Below are positions 1-7,187 of a stretch of 45,976 nucleotides of DNA, in pieces (position 1 is the first letter of the stretch; every line of letters starts with the position of its first letter). Both the position numbers and the translations under genes were made by a program. Below the pieces are notes generated by a model. The model did no database searches. It was not told the DNA's origin and was given only the letters and a program-made list of their open reading frames with translations. The stretch spans positions 1-45,976 of the forward strand of contig JBHORC010000030.1 of the NCBI GenBank assembly GCA_042408445.1, read 5' to 3'. This DNA comes from CF-46 sp042408445. GTDB lineage: Bacteria > Chloroflexota > Limnocylindria > Limnocylindrales > CSP1-4.

Positions 1-513
1 GCCGGGAGGACCCGCGACCGCGCCACCGATCGCGGCGCCTGCAAGCCCGCCGGCAAGACCGCCGGCACCCGCGCCCGCCTCGTCGTCACCCTCGGTCGAC
101 TCGCCGGCGATCGCGCCACCGACGGCGCCGATCGCACCGCCGACGACCGCGCCGGGAGGCCCGGCGACCGCCATGCCGATCGCGGCACCGCCGAGCGCAC
201 CGGCACCCGCACCGAGCGCCTCCGTGCCGTGCTCCTCGTTCTCGAGCGCGGTTCCGTCTCCCGACATGGCCGAGGTCTCGGAGGCTCGGTCGCCGTCGAG
301 TGTCCGGTCGCGGTCGAAGGCCCGGTCGCCGTCGAGCGTCCCCGCGCCATCGAGCGTCGGGTCAGCGTCGAGCGAGCGGTCGCCGTCGAGCGAGCGGTCG
401 TCCGTCGCGGTCGTGGCGTCGTACATCGTCGCGGTACCGAGCGGCATCTCGGTCTCGTCGGTTCGGTCGGTCTCGAGTGACTCGTCGCGGTGGAGCGCGT
501 CGTGGTGGGACAT
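1..513 (-). CDS. Glycine-zipper protein with repetitive acidic N-terminus (3' end cut by window edge)
   Basis: An open frame of 171 codons runs from ATG 513 off the left edge. A GAGGAG ribosome site lies about 8 nt upstream of the ATG. The first ~90 residues are hydrophilic and carry imperfect five-residue repeats (LDGDR, LDADP, LDGAG, LDGDR, FDRDR, LDGDR). After an acidic linker the protein turns into Gly/Ala-rich blocks (GAGALGGAAIGMAVAGPPGA, then GGAIGAVGGAIAG), with a second AGPPG block near the cut end. This periodicity is that of glycine-zipper segments, which pack as hairpins in or on membranes. No signal peptide is visible. Function unknown. The repeat block sits in GC-rich near-repetitive DNA, so its length may vary between strains. 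It could also be a stress or structural protein of the 'glycine zipper domain' type; I cannot narrow it further. Confidence 0.75.
   Translation of the reverse strand, partial: MSHHDALHRDESLETDRTDETEMPLGTATMYDATTATDDRSLDGDRSLDADPTLDGAGTLDGDRAFDRDRTLDGDRASETSAMSGDGTALENEEHGTEALGAGAGALGGAAIGMAVAGPPGAVVGGAIGAVGGAIAGESTEGDDEAGAGAGGLAGGLAGAAIGGAVAGPPG
281..410. repeat. Imperfect tandem repeat inside the glycine-zipper gene
   Basis: Units resembling GTCGCCGTCGAG recur at uneven spacing across this stretch. On the minus strand they encode the LDGDR-like pentads of the glycine-zipper protein. The units are degenerate, so it is an old minisatellite rather than a fresh expansion. Confidence 0.55.
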
Positions 514-677
514 CAGGCGACTCCTCGGGTGAAGCGCGTCGGCAGACCGGCTGGCTGCCGCCCGCGTTCGACTCCGCGACCGTAGGTCGTCGTCGCCATT
601 GCACGTGCCTGCGCTCGCAACGAGCGCATATCAGGCGTGTGACGAGCGGCCGCCCACGCGACCGTTGCCGCGTCGCG

Positions 678-3359
678 CTAGAGCGCCGCGGGGTCCAGCT
701 TCTTCGGATCGACGCCGAGGCTGCTGATCGCCTTCGACGCCTTGTCGGCCGGCATCGCGCCACAGCGCGCCAGCTCGCTCAGGGCCGCGGCGGCGATGTG
801 CGGCGGATCGATCTCGAACAGCGACCGCAGCGCCTCTCGGGTGTCGGAGCGGCCGAAGCCGTCCGTCCCCAGCGAGACGTAGTAGGGCGGCAGCCACCGG
901 GCGACCATGTCCGGCAGCGCCTTCAGCCAGTCCGTCGCCGCGACGATCGGGCCACCGTCGGGACCGAGGATCGTCGAGACATACGGAACGCGGGGCGTGC
1001 TGCTCGGGTTCAGGCGGTTGAACCGCTCCGTCTCGAGCGCCTCGCGCCGCAGCAGCGGGAACGACGGCGCTGAGTAGATCTCGGCCGCGATCCCCGCCTG
1101 TTCGGCGAGGAGGTCCCGCGCCGCGATGACCTGCTGGAGGATCGCGCCGGATCCCACGAGGCGGGCTCGGTGCGCCTTCGGCCCGAGATCCGGCGCCTCG
1201 GCGAACCGGTACAGGCCGCGGATGATCCCGTCGTCGACGTCCGCCGGCTTCTTCGGCTGGGCGTAGTTCTCGTTGTAGAGGGTGACGTAGTAGAAGACGT
1301 CCTGGCCCTCGTGGTACATCCGCTCGATGCCGTCGCGGACGACCGCCGCAAGCTCGTAGGCGAACGCCGGGTCGTACTGGCGGAGGTTCGGGATCGTCGA
1401 GGCGAGGATGTGCGAGTGGCCATCGTCGTGCTGGAGGCCCTCGCCGGTCAGGGTGGTCCGTCCGGCGGTCGCCCCCATGAGGAAGCCGCGGCCGCGCGCA
1501 TCAGCTAGCGCCCAGATCTGGTCGCCGGTCCGCTGGAAGCCGAACATCGAGTAGAAGATGTAGAACGGGATCATCGGGAAGCCGTGGCTCGCGTACGACG
1601 TGGCGGCCGCCTGCAGCGAGGCGACCGAGCCGGCCTCCGTGATCCCCTCCTCGAGGACCTGGCCGTCGACCGCCTCGCGGTACGACAGGACGAGATCCGA
1701 GTCCACGGGCTCGTAGCGCTGGCCGAGGGCCGCGTAGATCCCGACCTCCTTGAAGAGCGGGTCCATCCCGAAGGTCCGTGCCTCGTCTGGGATGATCGGG
1801 ACGATCCGCGGCCCGAGCTCCTTGTCGCGGATCAGGTTCCGCAGGACGCGCGTGAAGACCATCGTCGTGGAGACCGGCGTGTCCGAGCCGGACGCGAACT
1901 CCTGGTCGACGGTCGCCGCGGGCTTCGGGAGCGGCGCCTTCCGGACGACCCGCCGCGGAACGGACCCACCCAGCGCCTTCCGCCGCTCCTTGAGGTACTG
2001 GACCTCCTCGGAGTCGGGGCCGGGGTGGTAGTACGGCGCGTCCTTGAGCTTCGCGTCGGGGATCGGCAGCTCGAGACGGTCGCGGAAGATCCGCAGCTCC
2101 GCCTCGTTGAGCTTCTTCGCCTGGTGGGTGATGTTCCGGGCCTCGACGCCAGGCCCGAGGGTCCAGCCCTTCACGGTCTTCGCGAGGATGACCGTCGGTG
2201 CGCCCTTCGATTCGACGGCCGCCTTGTACGCCGCGTAGACCTTGCGGTAGTCGTGGCCGCCGCGGCGGAGCTTCGCGAGATCGTCGTCCGAGAGGTGCTC
2301 GACGAGCTTCCGGAGGCGCGGATCGGGGCCGAAGAAGTGCTCCCGGATGTAGGCGCCGCCGGCAACCGAGTACTTCTGGAACTCGCCGTCGAGGGTGTTG
2401 TTCATCTTCTCGACGAGCGACCCGTCGACGTCGCGGGCGAGGAGCTCGTCCCATTCGCGGGCCCAGATGACCTTGATCACGTTCCAGCCCGAGCCGCGGA
2501 AGACGGACTCGAGCTCCTGGATGATCTTGCCGTTGCCGCGGACCGGGCCGTCGAGTCGCTGGAGATTGCAGTTCACGACGAACGTCAGGTTGTCGAGGCC
2601 CTCGCGGGCGGCGACATGGAGGGCACCGAGCGACTCCGGCTCGTCCGTCTCGCCGTCACCGAGGAACGCCCAGACGCGGGAGCCGCTCGTGTCCAGCAGC
2701 CCGCGGTTCTGGAGGTACCGGTTGTACCGGGCCTGGTAGATCGCGCTGATCGGGCCGAGGCCCATCGAGACGGTCGGGAACTCCCAGAAGTCCGGCATCA
2801 GCCGCGGATGGGGATACGACGGCAGACCCTCGCCGGGCGCGGTCTCGCGCCGGAAATGGTCGAGCTGGTCCTCGGTCAGGCGTCCCTCGAGGAACGCCCG
2901 GGCATAGATCCCGGGTGCCGCGTGGCCCTGGTAGAAGACCTGGTCGCCGGACTGGCCGTCGTCCTTGCCACGAAAGAAGTGGTTGAAGCCGACCTCGTAG
3001 AGGCTGGCCGCCGACGCGTAGGTGGCGAGATGGCCGCCGATGCCGGCGAACCGGTTGTTCGCCCGGAGGACCATCGCGACCGCGTTCCAGCGGATGATCC
3101 GGCGAATGCGCAGCTCGATCTGCTCGTCGCCGGGAAAGAACGGCTCCTGCTCCGGGCTGATCGTGTTGATGTAGCGCGTCTGGGTGAGCGGCGGCAGCCC
3201 GACGTGGAGCTGGCGGGCGCGCTTCAGCAGCTTGTAGACGAGGAACCGGGCCCGGCTCTCGCCCTCCTGCTCGACGAGCTGGTCGAAGGAGTCGAGCCAT
3301 TCCTGGGTCTCGGCCGGATCGATGTCCGGGAGCTGGTGCTTGAACTCGTCGAAGTACAT
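678..3359 (-). CDS. aceE: Pyruvate dehydrogenase E1 component, homodimeric type
   Basis: Predicted 893 aa, close to E. coli AceE (887 aa). It decarboxylates pyruvate with thiamine diphosphate and passes the acetyl group to the E2 lipoyl domain. Visible family motifs are FYQGHAAPGIYARAFLEGRL in the N-terminal third, the ThDP/Mg motif GDGETDEPES starting at about residue 234, and NCNLQRLDGPVRGNGKIIQE just after it. The transketolase central and C-terminal domains follow (YREAVDGQVLEEGI, FYSMFGFQRTGDQIW). Start ATG 3359 gives the usual MYFDEFKHQLPDIDPAET onset; the frame stays open upstream, but that part overlaps the preceding DUF2255 gene. TGAGG lies just before the ATG. It is 16 bp downstream of the DUF2255 gene, probably one operon. 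No E2 or E3 gene is in the window. Confidence 0.96.
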   Translation of the reverse strand: MYFDEFKHQLPDIDPAETQEWLDSFDQLVEQEGESRARFLVYKLLKRARQLHVGLPPLTQTRYINTISPEQEPFFPGDEQIELRIRRIIRWNAVAMVLRANNRFAGIGGHLATYASAASLYEVGFNHFFRGKDDGQSGDQVFYQGHAAPGIYARAFLEGRLTEDQLDHFRRETAPGEGLPSYPHPRLMPDFWEFPTVSMGLGPISAIYQARYNRYLQNRGLLDTSGSRVWAFLGDGETDEPESLGALHVAAREGLDNLTFVVNCNLQRLDGPVRGNGKIIQELESVFRGSGWNVIKVIWAREWDELLARDVDGSLVEKMNNTLDGEFQKYSVAGGAYIREHFFGPDPRLRKLVEHLSDDDLAKLRRGGHDYRKVYAAYKAAVESKGAPTVILAKTVKGWTLGPGVEARNITHQAKKLNEAELRIFRDRLELPIPDAKLKDAPYYHPGPDSEEVQYLKERRKALGGSVPRRVVRKAPLPKPAATVDQEFASGSDTPVSTTMVFTRVLRNLIRDKELGPRIVPIIPDEARTFGMDPLFKEVGIYAALGQRYEPVDSDLVLSYREAVDGQVLEEGITEAGSVASLQAAATSYASHGFPMIPFYIFYSMFGFQRTGDQIWALADARGRGFLMGATAGRTTLTGEGLQHDDGHSHILASTIPNLRQYDPAFAYELAAVVRDGIERMYHEGQDVFYYVTLYNENYAQPKKPADVDDGIIRGLYRFAEAPDLGPKAHRARLVGSGAILQQVIAARDLLAEQAGIAAEIYSAPSFPLLRREALETERFNRLNPSSTPRVPYVSTILGPDGGPIVAATDWLKALPDMVARWLPPYYVSLGTDGFGRSDTREALRSLFEIDPPHIAAAALSELARCGAMPADKASKAISSLGVDPKKLDPAAL

Positions 3360-3375
3360 GGACTGCCTCAGGCCG

Positions 3376-3738
3376 TCATGCCGGCTCGAGCCGGAGCGTT
3401 GTCTCGTGGTGCTGCTCGGCCATCGACCGGGCCGCCGGATCGCCGGCGTACTTGCGGCGGAACCCATCGCTTGCCCGCTCGACGGAGTCCGGATCCGTGG
3501 CGGCGATCGCGGTCGCGGACAGGCGGGTCTCGCCGAGCCGGACCGCGACTGCGGGGTTCGCGAGCGCTTCGCGGAACCATCGCGCGTCCGGCCCGCGGTA
3601 GGACCGGATGAACGTGTCGTCCCCATCGACGACCGCCCAGATCACCGTTCGGTGGAGGGGACCTTCCGGTGCCTGGGTCTCGATCTCGACCTCTTCGGCG
3701 GTCCGGATCCGGGCGAGATCCTGCTCGGCAAAGCTCAT
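3376..3738 (-). CDS. DUF2255 family protein
   Basis: Predicted 120 aa. The segment TVIWAVVDGDDTFIRSYRGP followed by DARWFREALANP is the hallmark of DUF2255, small proteins with a split-barrel look related to the PNPOx/FMN-binding group; no catalytic activity is established that I know of. ATG 3738 has no Shine-Dalgarno, but a TACGCT hexamer ends 7 nt before it (minus strand), fitting a leaderless transcript. It is the first gene of a likely two-gene unit with aceE, 16 bp apart, which may only reflect shared expression. A start further upstream is possible but would run through the predicted promoter. Confidence 0.8.
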   Translation of the reverse strand: MSFAEQDLARIRTAEEVEIETQAPEGPLHRTVIWAVVDGDDTFIRSYRGPDARWFREALANPAVAVRLGETRLSATAIAATDPDSVERASDGFRRKYAGDPAARSMAEQHHETTLRLEPA

Positions 3739-3745
3739 CACGGCC

Positions 3746-3751
3746 AGCGTA
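3746..3751 (-). promoter_or_regulatory. Predicted -10 element (TACGCT) for the DUF2255-aceE unit, leaderless
   Basis: TACGCT read on the minus strand ends 7 nt before ATG 3738, placing the transcript start at or next to the start codon. A GGGACA (4/6 to TTGACA) lies 17 nt upstream on the same strand. No ribosome site is present in the 7-nt gap. Confidence 0.45.
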
Positions 3752-3854
3752 TCCCAAGCCTGCGGACCTGTCCCTTGCGGGACGGTTGCGGGTGGCGGCG
3801 GCAAGCCCCGCGCGACCCGCCGTCGCGGTCCCCCAGCCCACCGCCACTTTGGTC

Positions 3855-3860
3855 TAGAAT
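3855..3860 (+). promoter_or_regulatory. Possible -10 (TAGAAT) upstream of leader ORF and ABC exporter
   Basis: TAGAAT matches the TATAAT consensus at five of six positions and stands out in GC-rich surroundings. No convincing -35 is seen at 16-18 nt. A start near 3867 would place the small ORF at 3929 on the transcript. Confidence 0.3.
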
Positions 3861-3928
3861 TGGTTCGGCGGTCGGCCCTGACGACGGGCCACGACCGCTC
3901 GGTGGAGCCCGCTGGTCGAGGCGCTCGA

Positions 3929-4006
3929 ATGGAGATCGCAGCCATCTCCGCGCCGGTCCGCGACCGCGTCGACGTCCACGTCTGGTCCGCCTTCGTCCCC
4001 TCCTGA
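3929..4006 (+). CDS. Possible 25-aa leader peptide upstream of ABC exporter
   Basis: ATG 3929 opens a 25-codon frame ending TGA 4006, with product MEIAAISAPVRDRVDVHVWS followed by AFVPS. A GAGG lies 7 nt before the ATG. Just after the stop comes a stem-loop (4013-4041) and then a 14-nt GC palindrome, about 150 nt ahead of the ABC ATPase start. The order (short ORF, structured RNA, exporter) resembles attenuation leaders of drug-efflux genes, but I recognise no known leader family. It may be a chance ORF. Confidence 0.25.
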   Translation: MEIAAISAPVRDRVDVHVWSAFVPS

Positions 4007-4151
4007 TCGAGGCGGAGCGGCCCCGCGAACAGGGGACTCCGACGCCGGGCCGGCCGGCCCCCAGCCGCGGCGCGTTCGTCAGGAACCCGTCCGCAGGCTT
4101 CGTCCCGTTCCGTTGCCCGTGGAGCTCGCCGTGGCCCAGCCTTCCGTCGTC

Positions 4152-5003
4152 ATGGATCCGTCGCCTGCGCGGGACGCCCGCGCGCTGGACACTCGCGCGC
4201 CTGCGCTCGTCGTCGAGCACGTCAGCAAGACCTTCGCCGTGGGCCGCCGTGTCATGCCCGTTCAGGCCGTCCACGACGTGTCGCTGCGGCTGGAGCGTGG
4301 CGAGATCCATGGCGTGCTGGGCGCGAACGGCTCCGGCAAGTCCACCCTCATCCGGCTGATTGCGGGGCTCCTGACCCTCGACGGCGGGCGCGTCGAGGTG
4401 TTCGGCCGCGACCTCGTGCGCGACGAGCTCGCCGTGAAGCGGCTGATCAACCGGGTGAGCGTCGACGCGGCCTTCTTCAAGAAGCTGAGCCCGCTCGAGA
4501 ATCTCCGGTTCGCGGCGCGCGTCTACGGCCTGGATCCTCGGGCGGAGGAGGAGCGGGTCTACGCGATCCTCGCGCGGCTCGACGTCGGGCGGGACCGGGT
4601 GGGCCGGCCGATCGAGCAGATGAGCCGGGGCATGCAGCAGAAGGTCGCGATCGCCCGCGCGCTCCTCACGAGCCCCGCGCTCCTGCTGCTCGACGAGCCC
4701 ACGACCGGGCTGGATCCCCGCTCCAAGCTGGACGTGCAGCGGTTCGTCGAGGAGCTCCGCGACACGCACGACACGACGATCGTGCTGACCACCCACGACC
4801 TCGATGAAGCGGCCCGGCTGTGCGACCGGATCACGATCATCGAGGGCGGCCGCGTCGTCGCCGAGGACACCCCGGACGGACTGGTCGCAGCCGCAACCGC
4901 GGCGCTCCGCCGGCCCGCCACGCTCTGGGACGTCTTCATGGCGTACACCGGCCGGTCGCTGGACGACGACACCGCCGAGGACGGCGACGAGGCCGAGCTG
5001 TGA
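4152..5003 (+). CDS. ABC-2 type exporter, ATP-binding subunit
   Basis: 283 aa from ATG 4152; a TTG start at 4113 in the same frame would add 13 residues, and neither has a clear ribosome site. All nucleotide-binding motifs are present: Walker A GANGSGKS (residues 57-64), signature SRGMQQ (about 158-163), Walker B LLLLDEPTTGLD (about residues 175-190) and switch His in TTHDLDEA. The C-terminal tail is short and acidic. This is the DrrA/NodI-like class that powers export of drugs, lipids or polysaccharides. The stop overlaps the GTG of the permease (GTGA), so the two are translationally coupled. The substrate cannot be told from sequence. Confidence 0.92.
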   Translation: MDPSPARDARALDTRAPALVVEHVSKTFAVGRRVMPVQAVHDVSLRLERGEIHGVLGANGSGKSTLIRLIAGLLTLDGGRVEVFGRDLVRDELAVKRLINRVSVDAAFFKKLSPLENLRFAARVYGLDPRAEEERVYAILARLDVGRDRVGRPIEQMSRGMQQKVAIARALLTSPALLLLDEPTTGLDPRSKLDVQRFVEELRDTHDTTIVLTTHDLDEAARLCDRITIIEGGRVVAEDTPDGLVAAATAALRRPATLWDVFMAYTGRSLDDDTAEDGDEAEL

Positions 5004-5803
5004 CGCGTCTCGCGGACGACCTGCGGGCGTCCTACGCGTTTGCCGAGCGGAACTTCTACCTCACCCGCCGGACGTGGGCGTGGGAGATCGCCTTCCTCGT
5101 CTACTCGGTGTCCAGCGCGCTCTCGGTCTCGCTGATCGGCGTCGACCAGGGCAGCTCCCGGCTCGTGCTGTCGCTGATGATCGGGGCGATCTTCTGGAAC
5201 TACCTGTCCGTCGTCTTCGGCTGGATCGCCGAGACGATCGCAGTCGAGCGCTGGGAGGGCACGCTCGAGTACACGATGATGGCGCCGATCCGGCGCTCGT
5301 CGCGACTCATCGGCCAGGTCGCCTACGCGATGGTCTATGGGCTGATCCACACGGCGGTGATCTTCGTCGCCCTGATCCTCTTCTTCCCGCAGATCGACCT
5401 GTCGCACGCGAATGCGGGAACGGCGATCGCGTTCATGGCCCTCGGCTCGTTCAGCTTCGTCGGGATCGGGATCCTCGCCGCGATCCTGCCGCTCCTGTAC
5501 GTCGAGCGCGGCGCGCAGATGACGTTCGTCGTCCAGTCCGGCCTCCTGCTCGTGAGCGGCGTGTACTACCCCATCGGCGTCCTCCCCGGCTGGATGCAGG
5601 TCCTGTCGCACCTCTCGCCTGCCACGTACGTTCTCGACGGCGTCCGAGCCGGGCTGACGAATGGCGTCGGCGTGGCCGAGCTGGGCGGCGACGTGTGGCC
5701 GCTGGTCGTCCTCGGGGCGGTCCTCGTCCCGTTCGGGCTGTGGGCGTTCGGGCGGGCGGAGCTGCATGCCAAGCGGACCGGCAAGCTGAAGCGCGTCGGC
5801 TAG
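5000..5803 (+). CDS. ABC-2 type exporter, permease subunit
   Basis: 267 aa starting at GTG 5000, overlapping the ATPase stop by 4 nt. About six hydrophobic segments are visible, e.g. WEIAFLVYSVSSALSVSLIG, LMIGAIFWNYLSVVFGW, VYGLIHTAVIFVALILFF, SFVGIGILAAILPLLY and WPLVVLGAVLVPFGLWAFG. The conserved ABC-2 pattern of a loop ERWEGTLEYTMMAPI and SGVYYPIGVLPGWMQVLSHL-SPATY is present. With the upstream ATPase it forms a complete minimal exporter (two copies of each). The end faces the GH125 gene convergently, 42 bp apart. Confidence 0.9.
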   Translation: MTRLADDLRASYAFAERNFYLTRRTWAWEIAFLVYSVSSALSVSLIGVDQGSSRLVLSLMIGAIFWNYLSVVFGWIAETIAVERWEGTLEYTMMAPIRRSSRLIGQVAYAMVYGLIHTAVIFVALILFFPQIDLSHANAGTAIAFMALGSFSFVGIGILAAILPLLYVERGAQMTFVVQSGLLLVSGVYYPIGVLPGWMQVLSHLSPATYVLDGVRAGLTNGVGVAELGGDVWPLVVLGAVLVPFGLWAFGRAELHAKRTGKLKRVG

Positions 5804-5812
5804 GCGGTCGCG

Positions 5813-5831
5813 GGCGCCGCGAGCCGGCGCC
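5813..5831. terminator. GC-rich hairpin between convergent genes
   Basis: GGCGCCG (5813-5819) pairs with CGGCGCC (5825-5831) around a 5-nt loop in the 42-bp gap between the exporter permease and GH125. There is no T run, so a terminator role is inferred only from position. Confidence 0.3.
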
Positions 5832-5845
5832 GCGGGTCCGCGCGG

Positions 5846-7186
5846 TCAGGCGAGCAGGCCGTCGAGGGCGGCACGCTCCAGCAGCTCGCCGACGACGGCG
5901 TTCGCCCAGGCGAACCACGGCCGGGTGAAGGTCGCGGGGTCGTCGATGTCGAAGGATTCGTGGGCGAGGAACGTGCCCGCGTGCGTTTCGCCAAGCAGGC
6001 GGATCGCGGCGAGCCGCTCGGCGTCGGTGATCGCGGTCAGGCCCCGCATCGCGATCGCGATCGGCCACACCTTCCGCGGCCCGGTGTGGGGCGACCCGAT
6101 CCCCTCCCCCGTCTCTCCGGAGAACCACCACGGGTTCGCCGCCGAGAGGATCCAGCGGCGCGTCGCGAGGTAGGTCGGGTCGTCCGCGTCGCAGGCACCG
6201 AGGTACGGCAGCGAGAGGAGGCTCGGGGCGTTGGCATCGTCGATCAGCACGCGGCCACCGAGGCCGTTCACCTCGTAGGCCCAGATCGTCGCCCCGCCCA
6301 TCGTCACTCGGCCGTCCCGGCCGGCGCCCGCCCGGATCTCGGACGCGAGGGCGCGCGCCTCGCCGGCGCGGACTTCGTCGCCGAGCCTCGCAACGAGCGG
6401 GGCGATCCGTTCCAGCGCCGCGGCAAGGCCGAGGTTGACCGGCACGTTCAGCGGGAGGCTGGACGCGTCATCCGACGGGCGGAACGCGCCATGGACCATG
6501 CCGTTCGGACGCGTCGGCGCGCCGCGACCGTCGTTCGCGGCGACATCGGTCGGATCCGCGTCCGGTCGTCGGAATCGGTATGGGCTGGTCCCATCCAGGC
6601 GCTGCTCGGTCCGGAGCGTCCGGAGGACCGCCTCGAACGCCGCGCGCCACGCCGCGTCGAACGGTCGGTCGGAGCGGCTGGCCTGCCAGTAGCCGGCCGA
6701 CAGGCGGCAGAACGCAGCCAGCGAATCCGGCTCCCATTTGCGCTCGTGGACGCCCGGTCGCATCTCCGTCTCGTCCGTCGCCCACTCGCTGGGCTCGTCG
6801 GTGCGGAGGAAGGCGTTGGCGTGGGGATCGAGCAGGATCTGGTCGCTCTGGCGATGGATCACGCCGCGGATCAGGCGATCGAGCCCGGCGTCGTCGCGCA
6901 CGGAACGGAGATACGGCCACACCTGCGCGGTCGAATCGCGGAGCCACATCGCGTCGATGTCGCCGGTGACGACGAACGTGTCCGGTCGCTCGTCCGTGCC
7001 GCCGAGGGAGATTGTCGTGTCGAGGGTGTTCGAGAGCGTCCCTTCGAGCAGGCGGCGGAGGCCCGGATCGGAGATTCGCCGCGACGCCTCCGCGATCCGC
7101 CGTTCAACGGCGGGGCTGGTCGCGGCCCGTTCGGCGGGAGCCGGCCGCTCCCACGGCTCGCTTCCCAGGGGACGTCGGGTCGCCAT
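5846..7186 (-). CDS. Glycoside hydrolase family 125, exo-alpha-1,6-mannosidase
   Basis: 446 aa, the usual GH125 length. Family signature GDIDAMWLRDSTAQVWPYL sits at residues ~75-93, followed by the expected (alpha/alpha)6-barrel features: DPHANAF, HERKWEPDSLAAF, DDASSLPLNVPVN, VLIDDANAPSLLSLPYLG, SGETGEGIGSPHT and HESFDIDDPATFTRPWFAWA. GH125 enzymes are metal-independent inverting exo-mannosidases acting on alpha-1,6-mannosides. No signal peptide, so it works on imported oligosaccharides. ATG 7186 follows the GH78 stop by one base, with GAGGG 5-6 nt before it inside the GH78 gene, so it is the last gene of the sugar-importer operon. The glycan specificity of this copy is not proven. Confidence 0.92.
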   Translation of the reverse strand: MATRRPLGSEPWERPAPAERAATSPAVERRIAEASRRISDPGLRRLLEGTLSNTLDTTISLGGTDERPDTFVVTGDIDAMWLRDSTAQVWPYLRSVRDDAGLDRLIRGVIHRQSDQILLDPHANAFLRTDEPSEWATDETEMRPGVHERKWEPDSLAAFCRLSAGYWQASRSDRPFDAAWRAAFEAVLRTLRTEQRLDGTSPYRFRRPDADPTDVAANDGRGAPTRPNGMVHGAFRPSDDASSLPLNVPVNLGLAAALERIAPLVARLGDEVRAGEARALASEIRAGAGRDGRVTMGGATIWAYEVNGLGGRVLIDDANAPSLLSLPYLGACDADDPTYLATRRWILSAANPWWFSGETGEGIGSPHTGPRKVWPIAIAMRGLTAITDAERLAAIRLLGETHAGTFLAHESFDIDDPATFTRPWFAWANAVVGELLERAALDGLLA

Positions 7187-7187
7187 G

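Larger units (their letters stand above)
3739..4151. other. 413-bp divergent intergenic region
   Basis: It separates the DUF2255-aceE unit from the ABC exporter. I see the minus-strand -10 at 3746-3751, a plus-strand TAGAAT at 3855-3860, a possible 25-codon ORF at 3929-4006, a stem (CGGAG 4013-4017 with CTCCG 4037-4041, inner CCCC/GGGG) and a 14-nt GC palindrome at about 4047-4060. No RNA gene recognised. Confidence 0.5.

Noticed and set aside
1010..1030. TTGAACC inside aceE as a further operator half-site
   Set aside because: It lies in a conserved coding stretch, lacks the second half at 11-bp period and is far from any start.
1584..3611. 675-codon open frame opposite aceE
   Set aside because: Val/Arg/Asp-rich antisense shadow caused by high third-position GC; no motifs and fully inside aceE. 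Other long opposite-strand frames (6738-9581, 19000-21921, 26855-29224, 36259-39093) were dismissed for the same reason.
3360..3626. 89-residue N-terminal extension of AceE
   Set aside because: It overlaps the DUF2255 gene in another frame and is Arg/Ser/Pro-rich shadow sequence; the family start is at 3359.
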